NCBI RefSeq assembly: GCF_019320115.1
Contig: NC_089582.1
Span: 120,883,856-120,947,855 of the forward strand
Origin: Miscanthus floridulus
Taxonomy: Eukaryota; Streptophyta; Magnoliopsida; Poales; Poaceae
Direction: 5' to 3'
DNA length: 64,000 bases
In this document: one piece after another, positions 46,301 to 57,894 of the stretch
How positions within the stretch are numbered: position 1 is the stretch's first letter
Layout: every line of letters starts with the position of its first letter
Translations under genes and position numbers: made by a program
Notes under the pieces: model-generated
The model's input: the letters and a program-made list of their open reading frames with translations, nothing else
Databases searched by the model: none
What the model was told of the DNA's origin: nothing

Positions 46301-49300
46301 ATGGAAGAGGGAGGAGACCCGCAGCTTCCGAGCATCTCCGTGCCACGCACCACGTCTGAAGGCGCGGGGGCCGTCGACTTGGATCTCCTTGAGCAGCTAC
46401 TGTCCGGCGACAACGGCTGGCTCGAGGTGGTCTCACGCTCGCCCAACTCGGTAGCGTTTTCTCCACCCTCGGCCTTCGTCTCGGCTGACGCGACAGCCAC
46501 CACAGTGACGACGACGACGGCGGCGCCGGCCGCGAACGCCAGCTGGTGGATTCAGACGGGTGACGCGAGCCCCTCCTCCTTGCGGGAGCGGTTCAGCCAG
46601 GCCCTGTCCTACATCCGGGACACGCAGAGCGACGGCGACGTCCTCGTGCAGCTCTGGGTGCCGGTCAACCGCGATGACGGGAAGCTGGTGCTGACCACCA
46701 GCGGTCAGCCGTTCACGCTCGACCACCGCTCCGACAGCCTCATCCGCTTCAGGGAGGTGTCCACCAAGTACCAGTTCTCGGCCGACGTTAATTCAGGGGA
46801 CACGCCGGGGCTGCCAGGGAGGGTCTTCATCGGCAGGCTCCCTGAGTGGTCGCCGGACATCAGGTACTTCACCAGCTACGAGTATCCCAGGGTAAGGGAT
46901 GCACAGTACCTCGATGTCCACGGCACCATGGGGCTGCCAGTGTTCGAGAAAGGAAGCTACAATTGCCTGGGCGTCATCGAGCTGATCATGACAAGGCAGA
47001 AGCTCAACTTCACCTCTGAGCTCAACACCATCTGCAGTGCTCTCCAGGTATGAGACCTCAATCTCACTGCCCCTGAAAGTTCAGAGTAGTATACAGCAAG
47101 TGTGTTAGGTTAGTTGAAAAAATCACCAGCGTAGTGCAGGAAAAGAAAACAGCAGTTTGGCCACTGATGTCACCTTGAAGTACCTGCATGACAATTATTA
47201 ATGTAGAAAATCAATAGCGTTTCCAGGTCTGGGGTTTCCTAATGATGACAAGGGTCTTTGCAGGCAGTTAATCTCAGAAGTACAGAAGTTTCGAGCATTC
47301 CACGCATAAAGGTGAGCAGAAAAGAAATTATACACTCATTGTGTTGCAGCTTTGAATTTTGGCAAATACCTCATTTTTACGAAAATAAGAATCTCAGGAC
47401 CTCTATATTCCAACTTAGTGTAGGCTGATATGGAAATCTACTTAAATTGCATGTTGGTGAAGAAAAAAACTTTGCACGTTTCTATTTACCTACCCTAGCA
47501 CAAATATAAAGCAAGTGTATAAGATATTATTGAGACATGAAACAGCGATGCTTACATCTTCTCACTCGTGACTTCATGGCCACTCTTATTGATTATCCAT
47601 CAGTTCAGCACTGCTTCCTACAAAGATGCTTTACCAGAGATACTGGAGGTCCTGAGAGCAGCCTGCCTGACCCACAAGCTGCCATTAGCTCAGACATGGG
47701 TCACATGTGCTCAACAAGGGAAAAGAGGCAGCCGACATTCCGACGAGAACTACAGGTACTGCATTTCCACCATTGACGAAGCATGCTTTGTGAATGAAGC
47801 TGAGATGCGGGGCTTCCATGAGGCCTGCTCCGAGCACCACCTGCTGCGTGGGGAGGGGGTGGCAGGGAAGGCCTTCACAACAAACCAGCCATGCTTCTTG
47901 CCGGACATTGGATCCTCAACTAAATTGGAATACCCCTTGTCTCACCATGCCAAGATCTTCAAGTTAAAAGGTGCAGTGGCGATCCGACTGCGGTGCACAC
48001 GCACTGGGACAGCAGACTTCGTGCTGGAATTCTTTCTGCCAACAGATTGTGAAGCACTGGAGGAGCAGAAGACAGTGCTGGACTCCTTGTCAGGCACCGT
48101 GCGAAGTGTTTGCCAGACTCTACGTGTGGTCACCGATAGAGAGATGGAAGACGAAGCAGTGCTGGAAATGAACGAGCTGAACTCATTTACTCCTCAGGGG
48201 AAGGACAAAGTTGAGTTGTTGTCCTTTGGAGGCAATTCAGCAGATCGTAGAGGAGAGGCCTCTTGGACAAGTCTGGCAAGAACTTCACAGCAAGAATCTG
48301 AGTTAGCTGCATTGCGGATGCATGGAATGTTCTCACCTGGGGGGCAGGGTCCATCTCCATCTGGTGTTCACGCAACTGCTGAAGGCAGCAAGGCAAAAAG
48401 GCGTACAAAGGCCGAGAAGACCGTTAGTTTGCAGGTTCTTCGGCAGTACTTCGCTGGTAGCCTGAAAGATGCAGCAAGGAGCCTTGGAGGTGAGTGAATC
48501 ATCAGATAAATGCAAGATTCAGCAAAAGATAGTTTACTGCTTCCATAGATACCATCAGTCATTTAATTATAGCGGTACAACTAATGCAGCCAGCATGCTA
48601 ATCTGATTAAGCAATAATATAGTGTTACTTCCCATCAGAGGGTCAACCATCACATGCATCCCATAGTCAGAAGATGAACATTCTTATCACCCTTATCGCG
48701 ATCTGTGTTTCCTTTCCATGTATAGTATACCACTAGTCCACTAGGCCCCATATATAGAAAGCACATGAACATGAAGAGACATAATGCAAGTACAGCACAG
48801 CAGAAAGTCAACTTTCAAGAACTGACATAACAAATACTAATATAAAAAAATCAGCGGGCAGATCAACCTTATGGTTTCTAGCTGATTGAACAAACAGTGC
48901 ACATAGCCTAGAATTGAATTGATCAGTCTCATGCAGTCTGTTTCATTGCTTACTAAACAAAACACTCTGCATAGACATTATGAAATGATCAATATGATGA
49001 TCTCACCCTTAGGCCCACACGTAGGAAGACATACATTCCAAAATATGCCCATAAACTAACTTATCAGAGTGACATGATATGATGTTTTCCACAATTAGAA
49101 TAGATGGATTTAGGGCTTCGTGAGTCAACATAGGTAAAATTATTTCTTCCAGACAAGGGGCAGACTGCATCCTTATCATGTGTGCATTGCATCTCCAGAT
49201 TGTGATAGCATCTTTTATGAGAGCATGCTTATATATGTGTTTGATCTGGTTGCAAATATGCTAACTTTTTTTTTATCTCCCACAGTGTGCCCTACGACCC

Positions 49301-50169
49301 TCAAAAGAATATGCAGGCAGCATGGTATAACCTGCTGGCCATCCCGAAAGATCAAGAAGGTAGACCACTCTCTAAGAAAGCTTCAACAGATCATTGATTC
49401 GGTTCATGGAGCAGAGACAGCTTTCCAGCTAAACACCCTGTACAAGGATCTCACAAACACCTCAATCTCATCTGACAACAATTTGTCAGGAAGTGTCACG
49501 GTTCCTCCAACTAACCAGAGCAATCTCACCGACTTCAACAAGCACCAACCCCACAAGTCAAGTAGCAATGTGCCATCAACTTCACACTCACACTCTTCTT
49601 GCAGCCACAGTTCTAAGTCAAGCCCCTCATGTAGCGGTGGTGCAACAAAACATGCACAACAGGGTATAATTGATCTGATGAAGTCAGAAAATCCTGTGAA
49701 AGACAGCTCTATTCAGACTCTGCAAACAGAAAACCCTTCATTATATGAGCATTTCTCAGTTCATGAGGCTCCAATTGATCTTCTACAGGATGTTACTGAA
49801 AAGGCTAATGGTGGACATCATTCTTCTCGAAGCCCATCGTCCCCCAACCCTAAGCAGAACACAGATGCAAATATGAGAGTAAAGGCAACATTTGGCTCGG
49901 AAAAGGTAAGATTCAGACTGAATCCAGAGTGCAATTTTCAAGAACTGAAGCATGAAATAGCAAAACGTTTGAGTATAGTAGACACAAACCACTTGGTTTT
50001 AAAGTACTTGGATGATGATTCAGAATGGGTCTTGATGACATGCGATGCAGATCTACAGGAGTGCTTTCATGTATACAAACTAGCAGATATCCAAACAATC
50101 AAAATTTCAGTTCATTTAGCTATTAGTCCAGCTACAAGGGTCACAACTGGTCACACTGGTTTGTCATGA
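46301..50169 (+). CDS. NLP: NIN-like protein (NLP) transcription factor, RWP-RK and PB1 domains
   Basis: Exons 46301-47047, 47264-47311, 47604-48489 and 49286-50169 join in phase to 854 residues, a normal NLP length. The N-terminal GAF-like nitrate-response region includes LVQLWVPVNRDDGKLVLTTS and FIGRLPEWSPDIRYFTSYEY, and continues in exon 3 (LPLAQTWVTCAQQGK). The RWP-RK DNA-binding domain spans about 530-585: KRRTKAEKTVSLQVLRQYFA, then across the last intron LKRICRQHGITCWPSRKIKK. A Ser/His-rich linker follows, and a PB1 domain (about 758-842) has the acidic OPCA-type loop YLDDDSEWVLMTCDADL. NLPs bind nitrate-responsive elements and control nitrogen genes; PB1 mediates partner binding. All domains look intact. 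The sequence seems closest to the NLP1/NLP3-type grass members, which I cannot confirm here. Confidence 0.93.
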
Positions 50170-50580
50170 CAACAGTATGAGCCTCACCATTTTGTGAGGT
50201 TTAATCAGAATTCAACCTGGATCACTTGGTTTTATGCAGGGGAAACCAAGATTCCAGGAGTCCAGGGTTGATAGCCTGTTCAATGCACTATGTGTCACCA
50301 CGTCCCAGTTCTGCTGTTAGATCGATTAGTCTTCGATCTGTTGCTCAGGTTAGGAACTGATGATCAAACAAGAGTACTTGACCACGGGAAATTCAATTCT
50401 AGGAATTAGGATAAACCGAAGTAAGCATGCATTGCTTGTAAATACTCACTGATGAACCTGAATCTCTGAATGACAATGCAATTGATTGAATTAATAGGGT
50501 GATAGGGTGAAGCATATCTACAAATCAGATTTGCTCCAACTCCAAGTATGTTTTGGTTCTTGGAATACTGATGTGCAACA

Positions 50581-50686
50581 ATCCTTGATGGCTTCTTTCT
50601 GATAATTGATCAGCTACAATGGTCCCTTAAGACAATCCTTGATGGCTTCTTTCTGATAATTGATCAGCTACAATGGTCCCTTAAGA
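50581..50686. repeat. 54-bp tandem duplication
   Basis: A 54-base unit (ATCCTTGATGGCTTCTTTCT...) is repeated at 50635 without visible mismatch over 52 bases. It lies in the NLP 3' flank. Confidence 0.9.
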
Positions 50687-50961
50687 TCACAGCATTCCTT
50701 CATCGCCTGAGTGACCAGCATGCTCTGTTCAATGGACATGAAACTCTGCTTCTGAAATTGCAATTTTCTGCAGCAAGGATTAGATCTAGAAATAGGATGA
50801 TAGGATACTTAGTTTGTTCAATTTGTTTGTCCTTTGCAAAAATTAAAAAAACATTGTATGGTACACTACATTATGGGCCTCTTTGAAAGAACGTCTGCTG
50901 CTGTAGACATTACAGATTGTTTTCCTTTTAAGAAGCTTCCATTTGTGAACCGTTTGGTATG

Positions 50962-51799
50962 CAATGTTTTCAGATCGTATTATCGAGGCTAGTCGTATGA
51001 CCACCGATCAGACGACTAATCGCGATTAGTCGTCGATAAGGGTCGATTAGTCGGTCCTAATCGGTCTAATCGGCTAGTCGGACATTTAGTCGTCCTTGTG
51101 CCTAGATGGCCTGATCGACCATGTATATACTATATATATGATGTAATACACAACAACAGAGTAGAGACAATAACCTTCAGAGGAGGCAGAGTGGTGGGAT
51201 TGGTGGCTCATCTTGATGCTTGAGGCCTCCCGTGTCCATCCTCCAGGCGTCGAGGAAGGAGCCTCAGAGGCGGGCGGAGCTACTGGGTCCCGGTAGGGGA
51301 GGAGACAGGAGCGAGCGGAGGTGGAGGCGCGGGCGGAGCTGCGGACGGAGCTGCGGGTGGAGCTGTTGCGGGCGGAGCTGCGGACGGAGCTGTGGGCGGA
51401 GCTGCGGACACCGGCGAGGGGCGCGGACGGAGCTGCGGATGCCGGCGAGGGAGATCCAGAGGCAGGCCGGCGGCGGCTGCGAGAGAGAGGCAGAGAGTAG
51501 CGGGAGCTGGAAATGTGCCGTGCGGCTGCAACTCAGGCCACTCACTCACTCCTCTTCTTCTTACCCTAATGGGCCAGCTAAAGGTGGGCCGAATTCTTTA
51601 GCTGGGCAAAATTCTCCCTCCCCTGAACTAGTCGTCCGGCTAGTCTGATCGGACGACTAATCGTGATTAGTCGCAAGTTATCGGACGATAAGTTTTCTAA
51701 TCGGTCTAAACTAATCGAGGGCCCTTATCGAGCACCTGGTTACGATAAGGACGACTAATCGCGATTAATCGCGATTAGTCGTCCGATCTGAAAACACTG
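50962..51799. mobile_element. Non-autonomous hAT-type element, 838 bp, with 8-bp target duplication
   Basis: The left end CAATGTTTTCAGATCG and the right end (reverse complement CAGTGTTTTCAGATCGG) form terminal inverted repeats. The element is flanked by perfect 8-bp duplications TTGGTATG (50954-50961 and 51800-51807), the hAT hallmark. The subterminal regions are dense in GACTAATCGCGATTAGTCG palindromic motifs in both orientations. The centre (about 51,180-51,560) is GC-rich with a minisatellite and has no transposase. Confidence 0.9.
51326..51440. repeat. GC-rich minisatellite inside the hAT element
   Basis: Tandem GCGGACGGAGCT-like 12-18 base units, variants GCGGGCGGAGCT and GCGGGTGGAGCT. 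They give QLRP-type repeats on the minus strand, which I judge to be composition-driven. Confidence 0.8.
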
Positions 51800-51807
51800 T
51801 TGGTATG

Positions 51808-53079
51808 TCAATTGCCAATTATCAATATAGAGATTAGATTATGCCACTATTCGAATAAACAGCATACGGAAGCACAGATGTGACTGGTGTCAACATATTT
51901 AATTAAAGTTAATCGGCAATCATTTATTTTTCATATTTCCCTTGCTAATGATACAAGTTACACCACAGCAAGAATAGAGAATACAATATAGCTGTCTCAC
52001 TAAATGAAATGTACATGGGTAAAATATGTGTAGCTTAGAATACAATATGTAGCCAGAATACAAAGTATATAGACCCTTTCACTGACAGGTTCACATCAGA
52101 AATATGCCTCTACATTATGAACCAGCAGTCCAATAGCAGAAGGAACACCATGCCAACCACATCATGCAAATCTCATTTGAAGGGAGTAATAGTTTGCTTC
52201 TAGAATTGAGACGTCAATACCCAAAGATGGCAGAATTATGGAGGAAACTAATATACTACATATGTAGCAACAATAATAAAAAAAAAGAAACAGATTTCTC
52301 TAGTGTATTTGCCTTTTTCTCCTTGCCTTATTCTCATGCCCTGGATGACAATACTGGCCAGTTGTGTGGTTACCATGATTGGTCACTCATGCCCTCAAAT
52401 GATCTCTCACATTACCGAAAGTCAAAAGTATTGCACAAGAAGTAATATTACTGGTCCTAACCTAATCACTCAAGAGTGCTGACATCAGGAGTCCATCCTT
52501 ACAACTCAAGATTTGCAGTTTTCTTCCAAAGCAGAATACCTACAAAACATTCAGCACCTAGACATTCCTGACAGGACAGAGTTGCTGGTCAAGTTTAAGG
52601 CAAAGGATTCAACATTGTATATTCCAACCAATCTCAGCTTGGTTGGCTCTAAAACCTTCCTGAAAAGTACCTGTTGATATGCTCATTTTTTCTGCAACAA
52701 TGTTTGTGGTCATTGTCCTAAACAACAGTGCACTTACCCATAAACAAGATGATTTAGTAACCAACTAACGAGACCACAAGAGAAATGACATGCTCAACTT
52801 TGTTTAGCTGCATACTGCAGACCTTATAGTCTGAATGTTACAAGATTTAACAATGGTTTCAACTTTCAAGATGGAGATGTTTTCATCTCTTTTTTTAGGG
52901 ACCAATTTAAGTACCTATATGCACTTGTATTTGTATCAAGAAAGTGAAAACAGTCCTGTGATCCACTAGAAAAAAGCAAGAACTTGCAACAGAAGCACAG
53001 GGTATCAGAACACAACATTTTCATCACACGTTGAAAAGTAGGAACTCTAAATGAATATTGTTCGTTTGTTAAATGAACT
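51808..53079. other. Intergenic DNA, no gene seen
   Basis: AT-rich DNA without recognisable coding content. A 16-base segment (AACAGAAGCACAGGGT) at 52988 is repeated at 53080, directly before the RTE fragment. Confidence 0.5.
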
Positions 53080-53094
53080 AACAGAAGCACAGGG

Positions 53095-53613
53095 TTTTAT
53101 AGGACGGCGATTAGACCTGCTATGTTGTATGGTGCAGAATGTTGCCTACAAAAAGACGACATGTTCAACAGATAAGTGTCGCGGAAATGCGTATGTTGCG
53201 TTGGATTTGCGGTCATACAAGAAGGGATCGAGTTCGGAACGATGATATACGTGATAGATTAGGGTTAGCACCAATTGAAGAAAAACTTGTCCAACACCGG
53301 TTGAGATGGTTTGGACATGTCCAACGGAGACCTCCAGAGGCACCGGTGCGTAGTGGAATCCTAAGCCGGGATAGTAACGTGAAGAGAGGCAGAGGAAGAC
53401 CGAAGTTGACTTGGGTAGAGGCAATAAAAGGAGACTTGAAAGGATGGAATATACCCAAAGACTTAGTCTTAGATATGAGTGCTTGGAAACAGCTATTCAC
53501 GTGCCTGAACCTTGATTGCTTCTGCTGGGTTTCAACTCTAGCGTACCCCAACTTGTTTGGGAAATTGTGACTTAAAGGCTTTGTTGCTGTTCTTGTTGTG
53601 CATAAGTTAAGCA
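53095..53613 (+). mobile_element. RTE-clade LINE 3' fragment
   Basis: It is nearly identical to 12,243-12,526 at its start, then continues into the normal 3' end of the family (RGRGRPKLTWVEAIKGDLKG). The tail is TTGTTGCTGTTCTTGTTGTG-like, typical for plant RTE elements instead of poly(A). One G is missing near 53,142 relative to the other copy, which shifts the frame. It is heavily 5'-truncated and inactive. Confidence 0.85.
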
Positions 53614-54229
53614 AAACCTGGGCACAATATGCTGCCTTTATGTGTCCCTTCTCAGTCTAGGCAGTAGGCACAGTGATTCATTGGCTCATTGCAATAAGCA
53701 TACCTTAATGGTATATGAAGATTTAATCAGAAGAGAGAAAAGAAATAAAAATCTACTGATATACAAGAAGTAATTGAGAACCAAGCAGTAAGCATACACA
53801 GCTAGCAACCATCTTATAGCTGGCAACAAGCTACTAAAAGCAAAAATGGCATCCTTAACAAAATGTCGAATTAAGAGCACAGACAATCTAAGCATGATGA
53901 CCAGCAGTTCTGAAAAGCATTTGATTATATTAGACCTAAACTGAGAAATGATTAAATATTTCTTTTCTGGATGGCCATTTTATCAACAAGTCATAGTAGC
54001 CAAACCAGGGATGTTGTTTAGATGAATAATAAGCTTAATAATCAGGGAAACAATACAGTGACAAGACGAAGTCTGTAACAAGTAATCAGCCATCAATTAA
54101 CTTCTGAAATTTGAAAATATAGGATTCAAACACAAAGCTGTTGATCAGTAACTCACGTTAGATCTATTGTCAAAACACAACAACCTTAGCCGGATACACT
54201 GAAGCTTAGTTAGCAAGATACATTGAAGC
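53614..54229. other. Intergenic DNA, 3' flank of U11/U12-31K gene
   Basis: AT-rich, with no supported gene. The part next to 54,229 is the expected 3' UTR of the minus-strand gene. Confidence 0.45.
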
Positions 54230-55126
54230 TTAGTCGTCGTCCTCGTCACTCTCGTCGCTGAAGTAGCCTTTCTTCTTCTCCTTCCTTGCCGCCTTTCCCT
54301 TTCCCTTTCCCTCTTCCTTCCCAGCCGCCTTCTCCTCCTCTCCCCTGGTATCCACTACCGACGCCCACCTGTCGTCCTCGAACGCCGCGGCGGCAGCAGC
54401 ATCCTCATCGTCATCCGAATGCCAATCAGCCTCGCCCCCGCGACCGCGCCCACGCCCGCCACTGCCCCCACCACCACCACCGCGGCGCGACTTCTTAGAC
54501 GGTGCGGGCCTCTCGCGGGGCCCGAGCTGGTTGCGGGGGCACTCGTAGGATAGGTGGCCCTCCTCGCCGCACTCGTAGCACCGCGACTTGTCCCGATACA
54601 CGCGGCGGCGGATGAACTCCGCGGCGCGGCCGTTGTCGGCGGCGATGGAGGCGGAGAGCGTGCGCCCATTGAGCACCTTGCCGTGCATCTCGGCGGCCGC
54701 GGCGGCGGCGTCCTCCCGGTTGACGAAGAGGACGAAGGCGACGCCGCGGCTGCGGCGGGATTCACGGTCCTTGAGGACGGTGACGCGCGCGACGCGGCCG
54801 AATCGGGAGAAGAGGAGGTGGAGGTCGGAGTTGGTGAGCGCGAAGTCCAGGTTGGACACGTAGACGGTGGATTTGGACGGCGCCAGACCGCCCGAGCCCC
54901 CGCCCCCGCCCCTTGGCTTGCAGCCGCCTCCCGCGGAGGCGCTTGCTGAGGCGGCGGCGGAGGGGAGCGGGTAGCGGTAGAGGAAGCTGTCGTCCTCGCC
55001 GTCGGAGTCGGAGCCTCCTCGCCGCCGGCGAGACATGTCGTGGCTGCGGCTGCGGCTGCGCTTCCGCTTCGTGGTCTTCTCTGTTCGCCCTCTCTGTTCT
55101 CTCTTGCCCTTTCTCGGGTGACCCAA
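54230..55126 (-). CDS. U11/U12 small nuclear ribonucleoprotein 31 kDa protein (ZCRB1-type)
   Basis: A single-exon minus-strand frame of 298 codons. It has one RRM (about residues 87-166; RNP2 VYVSNL, RNP1 RGVAFVLF) and a CCHC zinc knuckle [14 protein letters not shown] (183-196). An Arg/Gly-rich stretch and an acidic Lys-rich tail ending SDESDEDDD follow. This RRM-plus-single-knuckle layout is that of U11/U12-31K, a component of the minor (U12-type) spliceosome di-snRNP that acts in the nucleus. The second Met at residue 31 (55,036; [16 protein letters not shown]) resembles the usual family start, so translation may begin there and give 268 residues. The first 30 residues are basic with an RSRSRS run. 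Two GGGCC motifs upstream (55,175 and 55,195) fit a housekeeping promoter. Confidence 0.9.
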   Translation of the reverse strand: MGHPRKGKREQRGRTEKTTKRKRSRSRSHDMSRRRRGGSDSDGEDDSFLYRYPLPSAAASASASAGGGCKPRGGGGGSGGLAPSKSTVYVSNLDFALTNSDLHLLFSRFGRVARVTVLKDRESRRSRGVAFVLFVNREDAAAAAAEMHGKVLNGRTLSASIAADNGRAAEFIRRRVYRDKSRCYECGEEGHLSYECPRNQLGPRERPAPSKKSRRGGGGGGSGGRGRGRGGEADWHSDDDEDAAAAAAFEDDRWASVVDTRGEEEKAAGKEEGKGKGKAARKEKKKGYFSDESDEDDD

Positions 55127-55308
55127 ATTCTGAAATTTCCCAGGTTAAGGCTCTGCTCTGCTCTGTTCTGTTGGGCCAGATTCTTCATCTCTACGGGCCA
55201 GATTCTGCTACAAGGCAGCCCAAGGACAGTTAAACTCTCACACGGTTACAAGTTAGTACAACCTAGGACAAACATGGAAAAAGAAGTGTAAATAGATAAC
55301 ACCACTAT

Positions 55309-55435
55309 CAGTCTGTTCGTTTCGGCTGAATTGACTTATAAGCCACTGCTGACTGATTTAATGTGAGAGAAAAACACTGTTTAAACCATGGATTATAAGC
55401 CAGATACAAGCGAATAAGCCGAAACGAACAGACTG
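55309..55435. mobile_element. 127-bp MITE
   Basis: Perfect 19-base inverted ends CAGTCTGTTCGTTTCGGCT, flanked on both sides by TAT. The interior is non-coding. The 3-bp target suggests a Harbinger-type relation, but the ends also resemble grass MITEs of other groups. Confidence 0.8.
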
Positions 55436-55808
55436 TATATCTCATGCCAGATGGAAATCAGTGAGAGTTTTTTTTATGACATGACAGTGTATTTAAGAAG
55501 AAAGAGAAGAAATGACATGAAACTCTCTTGTCACGATTATCAACTATTTATGAGTCATGAAATTAAATGCGTATAAAACTATGGAATAGAACTTGGCATT
55601 AAGAGTAGATCTTTCATCTAAGTTTCATTGTCTTGAAAATAACACCATAAAACTATCAACCGACACCGGCCTTAAAAAGTTTATTTTGGACATGATTTAA
55701 GATACCAAGCACATCGCTATCACGGAAGAAGAGTGAGTTGCCGACATCTTTTCCCCTTCCCCAAATAACTACACATTCATAAAACATTTAAGATACCAAG
55801 CACCGTAC

Positions 55809-55947
55809 CAGCCTGTTCGTTTGGTTGTGGCTTGTCGTAAACGATCGTAAATTTCCAACCGAAATAGTATTTTTTTCTCACACAAACCAGACAGCAGTAC
55901 TTTTTTACGAACCAGCAACGATACGAACCAGCCAACCGAACAGGCTG
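55809..55947. mobile_element. 139-bp MITE with CAGCCTGTTCG ends
   Basis: The left end CAGCCTGTTCGTTTGGTTG pairs imperfectly with the right end CAGCCTGTTCGGTTGGCTGG (reverse complement). No clear target duplication is seen. It is probably related to the MITE at 55,309. Confidence 0.65.
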
Positions 55948-56332
55948 ACGATTAGGTATGATAGGAACACTTGGTCACATAAATGAACCTGGAGTGATTT
56001 TAACCATTGGGTTTCGACGTGTAGCCGTGCTCGTCGGGGCAAAAAAAAAAAAAAAAATTGTAACAGAAAAGACTGAATGAAACAGCAGCTAGTGTGGAAC
56101 TGTGAACGAACGGCCAGGTCAGTCAAGCATGCAAACCGGTGGCTCCTCTGATTCACAAAACTGCATGGAACTCCGCTCCCTCCCATTAACTGGTAGCTGA
56201 CCAACAAAGCAACTAGTGCCGCACGCTCACCAGTCAGGCCTATTTAAGCGAGAGACCCTTGCCACATACAGCCTCTAGACTCTATCGCTGCCGCCGGCGA
56301 ACAGCGTCACAGAAGAAGCTCAAGACTCTACC
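55948..56332 (+). promoter_or_regulatory. Upstream region and 5' UTR of the HMA-domain gene
   Basis: It contains a 17-base A run (56041-56057). TATTTAAG at about 56,241 is a candidate TATA box roughly 90 bp before the ATG, and a short leader follows. This is inferred from position and motif only. Confidence 0.45.
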
Positions 56333-57408
56333 ATGGCGACAGTGAGGGGCTTCACCTTCTTATTCCTCTGCTGATCCTTTTCCCACCATCACCAGGAGTG
56401 ACAGATGGATTTGGTTCTTCCATTCATAGGAGGCGTCCAGGCGATTCAGGTTCCAGGTTGAGATGCACTGCCGCTGCATTGGATGCGTCAGGAAGGTGGA
56501 GAAGGCCATGGCGTTCATTGGGAGCTTCAGTGGTACATCCTTTCTAGCTGTTCATCTCCTCTCACTCTATATAGATTCTGCAAATCAGAACAAAGGTTTT
56601 TCTTTTGTGACACAGGAGTTGAAACTTCTGTGGGGGATGTTAACAGTGGGATTATCACGGTGGTTGGAAAGGTGAACCCAACTGAGATTTGCCACTGGCT
56701 GAAGAGGAAGACGAAGAAAAATGTCAAAGTTGTGTACCCTGATACTCCAATTGAGGATCACAAACAGGTACTTGCTGTATGATAATAGAGTAGAATGAAT
56801 GGCAACATGGTGTCAATTTTCTAGATGAATATATTTCAATTTGAATATTTTAATATCCACTGGACTATAATGTGTACATCATGCCAAATAGAAGGAAAGT
56901 GCTTTGACACAGATCAAAGCATATTATCAGAAGTTTAAATGGCGTTAGACTACAAAACCATGTCAAAATCTGACAAAGCTGTGCGGCTGACATAGATACT
57001 GGTTAACTATGTCTAACAGTCCATGGTTCCTCCTTCACCATGATTTCCAAAACTGAAACTAACACCTGTACTTGTTTGCAGAAAATGATATTGGTTCTAG
57101 GAAGCAGTTCACAAGGTGGGCACCCTACACCCTCTGCTCCACCTTTACAAGATGACATGCCCTGGGCTTTGGTACCATCAGGAGTTCAACCAGACCATGA
57201 GAGCCTACATTTCATTGAGGAGAAGATCAGGGGCCTCGAAAAGATCAGGGATGAGCTGAAGATCAAGAAACTGCAAAACGAGCTGATTGTAGCCAAGAGT
57301 GAGCTCAAACAGTCAATGAGAGTGATCAATGGCAGTAAGAAGGTTTTGCTGGATAGTGCTTTGAATCAGCTCAAAGCATACAAGAACCTAGAGGCACTTA
57401 GTCAGTAA
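56333..57408 (+). CDS. Heavy-metal-associated (HMA) domain protein, four exons
   Basis: Exons 56333-56341, 56430-56532, 56616-56767 and 57082-57408 join in phase to 196 residues. The first exon has only nine coding bases (MAT); without this splice an in-frame TAG at about 56,427 would block the frame. The HMA domain (about 9-72) starts RFQVEMHCRCIGCVRKVEKA, with metal-type cysteines C17, C19 and C22 (CIGC). It continues VETSVGDVNSGIITVVGKVN. A Pro-rich linker and a coiled coil (IEEKIRGLEKIRDELKIKKL) follow. HMA proteins bind copper or other soft metals, or act as plant-specific partners of other proteins. There is no C-terminal CaaX box, so it is not an isoprenylated HIPP. The start exon is the least certain part. 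Confidence 0.8.
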
Positions 57409-57894
57409 AGTTATGCCAGCAATTCTAGGGCCTGTGAGGGTCTTGCTATAGTTGCTGCCGCAGCACCATGTTTTGTGAAGGTGCTCTGTAATTTAACTGT
57501 GGTTTGCTACTAAGTAAAAGTTATCAGTTATTGGGTCTTTTGTATCTATCAAACCTGTGCACCCTTTTTGACTACCAAAACACCATTGGGTGTCAATTTC
57601 CTTCCCAATAGGGCACTTATCCTGCATGACCTTTTGGTGAATTACTGGATCATTTCCTCCTTTTTCTGATATCTGTAAGTGCTCTGAGAGTTAGATGATA
57701 TCTAAGTAGCAGATTACACAGAAGTTTCAGCAGTGATATTGCTACACACAGAAAGCTATAGTGTTCAGTTAACTGAGAGTTTCAAGGGCAATGCTACTGA
57801 AGCAACATATAACAGCACGTACAGTAACAATCAACATGCTCAAATTTATTACTTTTGTGAATTCGAGGAACCAACTGGTGAACTGATGGTTGTT
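57409..57894. other. Shared 3' region of two convergent genes
   Basis: The HMA gene (plus) and the uL18-like gene (minus) point towards each other, with 486 bp between stop codons. No further gene is seen; both 3' UTRs are expected here. Confidence 0.6.

Noticed and set aside
45886..46503. 205-residue minus-strand open frame across the NLP start
   Set aside because: Opposite-strand shadow over the NLP leader and first exon with no family resemblance.
50962..51799. Helitron
   Set aside because: Terminal inverted repeats and perfect 8-bp target duplications are present; Helitrons have neither.
54355..55188. 277-residue minus-strand frame overlapping the U11/U12-31K gene
   Set aside because: Alternative frame of a GC-rich coding exon; Ser/Pro/Arg-rich with no domain, while the other frame has clear RRM and zinc-knuckle motifs.
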